Shown piece after piece: positions 58,851-64,000 of a stretch of 64,000 nucleotides of DNA. The position numbers were made by a program, and so were the translations under genes. The stretch comes from Capillidium heterosporum (lineage: Eukaryota > Entomophthoromycota > Entomophthoromycetes > Entomophthorales > Capillidiaceae). Where the stretch lies: contig WBMQ01000003.1 of the NCBI GenBank assembly GCA_016630905.1, positions 2,728,001 through 2,792,000 of the forward strand, written 5' to 3'. Each line of letters starts with the position of its first letter. Position 1 is the stretch's first letter. A model generated the notes under the pieces. The model saw only the letters and a program-made list of their open reading frames with translations. It was not told where the DNA came from and did no database searches.

Positions 58851-61069
58851 CTGTTATTGACATATTGGAATCACTATCGCTACGTAGGCTTGGATTTACT
58901 AAGTAAAATTATCTATCTATTGTATGGTAAAATATTGATGAGCTATAAATCTGGGTTAGGTAATGTAGTCCAGGTAATAGTGCTCTGATTCTTGATTATG
59001 CTGTAGATAGCTTAACTCTATGTAGTGGAGGTTAATATAAACCGGTTGCTCAATATAGTGGGCGAATAGTATACCAGCTGCCTGAATTATGAACGATGAT
59101 TAGATAGTTGGGTAGTTACATTTCTTTAAAAAGTAATGTACGAGTAGCTATCTGCCATGCTAAGGCTAGTGGGTAAAAATGGCTTGATATGATAATATAT
59201 TCAAAGTATTATAACAAGCCAGTGGAGATAAATTTAGACCCTCCCTTGAAATATCTATCGAACTATTTTTTTAGAAATTCGAGGTTTTCAAATAGTTTGC
59301 ATCCCTACTTTGTATTCACCACTCGTAGGAGATTGTATAGTGTTCTTTAGCTAATAATAGCAGTGCTTTTAATTACGCTATACAGTTACCTATCTACTTA
59401 TTAAGTATACATACATTAGTAATATCATCGTCCATAGTAAGCTTACGTAGGCACATAGTTAATTTAACCTATCATATATTTATAAGTTTTCACACGGTAG
59501 ACTACCCGAATTCCGGTCCGAAAATTTTATACTGTATGACAATCTATTCTTCAACTTTATTCTTCAATATATTGCAGTTGCTATCCATCAGCTGATAGTT
59601 TCCTTTTTCACCTGGTTTCTTTTCCATAAACGTGGGTGGGAAAGGAATAGTGTAGGGCAATGCTTTTACCAATATTTTTGTTCTCAAATCTCCACCTTGA
59701 CAGTATACCGGTTTTTATATTCTCGAGATAAAGTATAGTTCATATAGTTTTAGTAATGCTCGTAAGCTCGATATAGTTTTGCAGTTGGCCATTAGTTTAC
59801 CCTAAATATTTAGTACTTTAAAACATTTGTACTTGAAGGTATGATAACGATAGCAAAAATGCTGGTATATATTCATAAGCCTCCTAAGTAGATCTGCGAT
59901 AAGAAGATAATGGTGTATACTTTATCTTATATTGAGGTTGAATTGTGAAGTTTCTCATATCGGATAACTCTACTGTTTTCCGATTCTAAAAACATTCTCC
60001 ATCACTATATGTAGCTGCAGGTTCCCTTTATCTGTTGTTCTACCATCCTTACTCTCAAGTACTCATACCTTCGTTGAGATTGCTCTCTATTTGCTAAATA
60101 CTTGTACTAAATCACCTGATCGTCGACTTAATACGTATAGGAATGTACAGCTAATGCCCTATTTTCATATACTATTCTATAGTTTTTTGATGGAATTTTA
60201 ATATATAATAGTATGGATGGTAAATATGGAATACTGCAGTTCACCTATTGTATCTAAACCTATTTGTAAGCCAAGTATATTTAAAGGTATCTAGATAACT
60301 ATATATCCTATAGATTATTTCGATGGATATTTGATTAAAAGTCATGATTAGAAAACTCTTCCAAAAACGACGCTTTCCATTAAATCAAAATCTATATGGC
60401 GTACTTTTATCAATATATTTCCAAAGAGCGATAAGTATTCAACACAGCTTCTATATTATGTAAAATGCCATTTATAATATGGTGCTATCAAACCCATTGA
60501 TTATGTGGATTCCACAATATGATGGCCTCATGTGTATCGAATTCCAAGATAAATTCGAAAGACTTCCATGATAGCAAAAGTCCAAACTTCCTAATATAAA
60601 AAGCTGGAACTCAAAAGTGGATGCTATAGATTATATATAGCCAAGAACACCTGCGTGCCTACTACCTTATAAAGTAAAACCATATTTATACAGGATAAAT
60701 TTTCTTGTTTACTATAGTTATTAATAGATATGGGCTTAAAAGTAACTCCAAGTGATAGCTTAGCAATATTCAAAGGCTGTTCAAGAAGAACATTATACTA
60801 AATTTATCCATTATATATTGAAATCAAACTTTCGCCAACCAAGTGCAAGTAGTGGAAATGTCATTTGACCAAAAAAAGAATTCTTTTTGGGAAAGTGGAT
60901 ATACAGTATCTCAAATGCATCGGTAAAGGAAAGTAGAACCAACTTATTCATATCATGTAAAATATCGAATTACATAATAATCTATCTAGATAACAAGAAA
61001 CACAAAAGATATTAAGCGTAGTGGATTTAAGTAGGATCTTCAGTAGCTTACGTAGGTTTCGAGAATCGA

Positions 61070-61079
61070 TATATAAAAA
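61070..61079 (+). promoter_or_regulatory. TATA box of the third family A gene
   Basis: TATATAAAAA ending 45 bases before ATG 61124. Confidence 0.55.
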
Positions 61080-61123
61080 CCCAGAATGACTCCCATTAAA
61101 AAGCATCACACCTAGAAAATAAA

Positions 61124-61770
61124 ATGCAATTCACCAATCTCATCAACCTCGCTTTACTCACTGCCACCACCGTCCTAGCCGGCCCTAACTGGGAGCAGAG
61201 TGACATTCCACAACGCCATCTACACTTTAGCCGACAAATCCCAGTCCAACAAATGCCTCAAAGCCTATGAAATCTATTTTGGGTCCGAAGAACAGTTCCT
61301 AAAGTCCTACTGCAAGGACGGTAACGCCGAATCCAAGGCTCTCTACCGTGGCCACTGGTACCGTAAAGACTTAGAAAACATCTCTACTGGCGAAACCGTC
61401 CAGGACGAAGTCTTCCCCTTCGAGTTCATCACCAAAGACCAGATCAAGTTCGATGGTGTACTCTTGAACCGTGTACCAGCTGGTACCCTGACCCAGTTTA
61501 CTACTTTATCCAAGGTTAGTCACGCTCATTACAAGGCCTGAGGATGCTTCGGCTGAAGTTAAGGAGATCTACTTCCGTGAAGGTGAAGCTACTTTCCTGT
61601 TCGGTAACAAGGCTCCCCACAATGGTAAGTGGCAGGTAGTTAATTACAATCCCCGTCAAGTTGTTGGCAAGTTGACCTCCGAATACTATCAGAACATCGA
61701 GTTTGACTTCACTATCGATTATGTCGATGAATCTAAGATCAAATACGATGGAAAGATCTACGCTTTGTAA
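61124..61770 (+). CDS. Small secreted protein, family A, two frame breaks
   Basis: Best relative of the gene at 55.2-55.9 kb. ATG 61124 opens a signal peptide (MQFTNLINLALLTATTVLAG), followed by PNWEQSDI. One extra base in the CC at 61208-61209 shifts the frame. From there the long open block carries the conserved NKCLKAYEIYFGSEEQFLKS, GHWYRKDL and FEFITKDQIKFDG words. A second extra base at about 61536-61539 shifts it again, after which the frame continues EDASAEVKEIYF to ESKIKYDGKIYAL and TAA 61768-61770. Both breaks are single-base and in the same direction; everything else aligns with the paralog. The function is unknown. Confidence 0.78.
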
Positions 61771-63459
61771 TTGGATTTCAACCTATAACTTAAATAAATA
61801 ATTTTTACTTAAACTGTATGCATGCTTTTTTATATTAGTATAATTATATACAATAAATTTTTATATGCGTTTTATAATCTTGAATAAGAATATACTATAA
61901 TTATAGCCTAATCCTTAGCTGTTGGAAGCAAAAGTAAGTGAATCTCAAAATCGATGCTATCAAAGCTTTTTTGTAATGGGGAGTATCCTTCTAAATTGGT
62001 TGATGTATCATAATACGTGGAAGTGCATTAAGGCTTAATATTAAATATTGACATGGGGTGTACTTTTCTATCTACTTTAAAAACAGGTCTAAATAGGCAA
62101 CTATTAAAAGAGTTAATAGTTCTTATTTTGTATTACATCTACTTTTCTCTTTGTAGATGGGTACGGTATACCATCGATTATAGTTTAAGCTGAGGCTATA
62201 TATAATCAGCAAAAGTAAAAATATTGATATATATATATATGATCGCAATTGAAATTGAAATTAGTGTTCTATAGGCCAACTATCAATTTTTTACGACTTA
62301 CTATGAAGTATAGTTTGATCTACTAAATTGCAATGAACTATACTAGATTTAGAATACCAATTTATATTATTGAAGTTCCAATCATGGGAATGATCAGTAT
62401 TGAAATTAGATTCGCTTATGGATGGAAAAGTAGTAACTCCAATAATGCAACTGTGGTTTGTACTCAAATATCTAGAATACCAATCGTATCGATTTTCCAT
62501 CATACTTGAATTAAAACTAAGATATAATGTCAATATTTGGTTTTTATTGGGATATAATTTATATGCCTTCAAAATTAGTATAATATTAAACTTTAAAATA
62601 CTTATTTATATTGTATATAAGGTTAGAAATATATATTTTTATCGTATTTTTTATATTTTTATGTCTGCATCATATCGCAAAGTGTTGTACAACCAATCTA
62701 CTTACCAACTATAAAAGGCTATCAGTGTTAAGGAGGTATATTTATATACATAAACCTAAGAACTCTAAAAATTCTCTAATTAAAAGAATTCTCAAATTAT
62801 TTAGTATGCTATTATACAAAAACTTACAATGTGACTATTTAAAGATAAAGCAGGTATAGTTTTCTGGACAACCATTTTGAACTTTCCTTACTAAACTTTC
62901 AAGATAATCTGATTGGTTATGTAAATGTTGAACGTCACAAGGAAGTTTCTATTTTTGTAGAAATAATTAGAGCTAATTTGAAGCTTCCAATTATATTTGA
63001 ATGCTAATGATAATAGCTTTGTAACGATTGGGTCTTTGATGTTTGAATTTATACCAACTTGTACTGTATTTCTCGTTATTGAAAGGTTTAGAATATCAAG
63101 TTGCAACTATCAGCTTCATCGACGAAGTATTGTATAGAGGTGTATAGTATTACATACCTACCGTACTTTATATATATATTTCAATATTGGAAATAGAATA
63201 CAAGTATAATATAAACATATATACAGTAGTGGAAATCAGAATATATATTAAAACATCATTTGAAGATAGGTATAACTCTAAATAAGTATCGATTTTTACT
63301 TATGATAGCTAAAATAAATAGGTTACACATATTAGTACTCAATTGAAATCAGTCTATATTAAACTGGAGTTTCTATGCTACACTAAAAATGGCAGTACAT
63401 AAATGCAGAAAAGTAAAAAGTATATTTGAACGTCCCTATAGACGAAAATTCCATTCAAC
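61771..63459. other. Very AT-rich intergenic region
   Basis: 1.7 kb. It includes the inverted promoter-like repeat 61991-62067. Several open frames around 62.3-63.1 kb on both strands are rich in Ile, Tyr, Asn and Lys, as expected by chance at this composition, and are not called. Confidence 0.45.
61991..62067 (-). repeat. Inverted orphan copy of the POT gene 2 promoter-proximal repeat
   Basis: Reverse-complement match to 52940-53015 over about 76 bp with one indel. No POT coding sequence lies next to it on the side where the gene would be expected; that side leads into the family A gene's 3' end instead. Confidence 0.85.
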
Positions 63460-64000
63460 CTACTCCTTATGTGTATGCTCATTAATCTCCAAGATTTCTT
63501 TAGCAGCATCCTCATCCTCCTTAGTTACATACCAATATCTACACAACAAGGAGAACGTCAAAAAGGCTAAAGTAGTAATAACAATATAAACCCACATGAC
63601 GTTAGTACCATGCAAATTGATAGCGTGGAAAACGTTCTCCAAGATCAAGACTACATAATTCCCAATAGCAATGTTCAACAAATAAATGGAAGTTGATGAA
63701 GCACGCATCTGCTTGCCTACCTGCGTATAAGCAAACTGGTTACAGGTTGGTGACAGTAAAGCTTCCCCTAAAGACAACAAAATCCACTGAGGAAGTTGGA
63801 TGGTACCAGTTCACGCATCCATTGCATGAGATGTAGTTGCCCTCCTTATCAACAACCAGATTGTGAGCGTACGAATCAACGTAGTACTGTAGGCAGGTTG
63901 AAAGTATAAACCCACTGATCAAGGATACGAATCCAAGCTTAATACGAGTTAGTAAGGAGGTTTTTATACCACGTCTCTCTAAAATAGGGTAAACAATGTA
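63460..64000 (-). CDS. Proton-dependent oligopeptide transporter (POT/PTR2 family), copy 3, 5' part beyond the window
   Basis: Minus-strand C-terminal third of a POT transporter; the start lies beyond base 64000. The stop is at 63460-63462. It contains the same CNGC loop, LSPTCNQFAYTQVGKQMRASSTS helix region and KEDEDAAKEILE tail as copies 1 and 2. One extra base at about 63806-63811 shifts the frame relative to copy 1, and the upstream frame would stop about 23 codons later. The tract 63810-63916 matches copy 1 (51146-51252) with one mismatch, while the last 100 codons are clearly diverged at silent sites. Confidence 0.85.

Larger units (their letters stand above)
58782..61123. other. Long AT-rich intergenic region between divergent secreted-protein genes
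   Basis: 2.3 kb separating the starts of a family B gene (-) and a family A gene (+). Both promoters lie at its ends. No supported gene in between. Confidence 0.45.

Noticed and set aside
62291-63106. Several open frames on both strands rich in Ile, Tyr, Asn and Lys
   Set aside because: Composition is that of random translation of very AT-rich DNA; no start context or homology.

Overview
The window comes from a fungal nuclear genome, most likely an ascomycete from an early-branching yeast-like lineage. The main evidence is a 1,3-beta-glucan synthase (FKS1 family), a chitin synthase carrying a myosin-like domain, a Zn2Cys6 transcription factor and a mitochondrial N-acetylglutamate synthase. 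Introns are short (44-99 bp), with GT..AG ends and TACTAAY-like branch sites. CTG codons fall at conserved leucine positions in the chitin synthase, so this does not look like a CUG-Ser yeast. Genes are moderately GC-rich and sit in long, strongly AT-rich intergenic tracts. I cannot name the species.

Left part (1-28 kb): this holds mostly conserved housekeeping and wall genes. In order they are the 3' part of a myosin-motor chitin synthase (+), a spliced CorA-type Mg2+ transporter (+), a dead F-box gene (+), a small secreted protein (+), a dead PLP aminotransferase (-), a six-exon gene of unknown function (-), a zinc-cluster regulator (+) and FKS1 (-). Both echinocandin hot spots of the FKS1 protein are highly divergent.

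Middle part (29.8-41.5 kb): this is an inverted repeat. Two arms of 2,375 bp (29871-32245 and 39133-41507) match with no net indel and surround a 6,887 bp spacer. Each arm carries the same outward-facing gene for a small secreted protein. The spacer holds a class 3 secreted lipase and the remains of a Tc1/mariner-like transposase.

Right part (43-64 kb): ARG2 and an intact F-box gene are followed by a dead F-box copy. Then comes an accessory cluster of three proton-dependent oligopeptide transporter (POT) genes and three more small secreted protein genes. The POT copies share tracts of complete or near-complete identity that suggest gene conversion. A roughly 76 bp piece of one POT promoter occurs again, inverted, 9 kb away. 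Secreted lipase, secreted small proteins and peptide transporters together suggest a locus for taking up external nutrients; this is inference.

A recurring oddity is that seven otherwise well-preserved genes are each interrupted by one or more single-base breaks. Eleven of these are in the same direction (one extra base), and where they can be placed the extra base is a pyrimidine beside a pyrimidine on the coding strand. Sequencing or assembly indels are the simplest explanation, but gene decay and tolerated +1 recoding cannot be separated from sequence alone.
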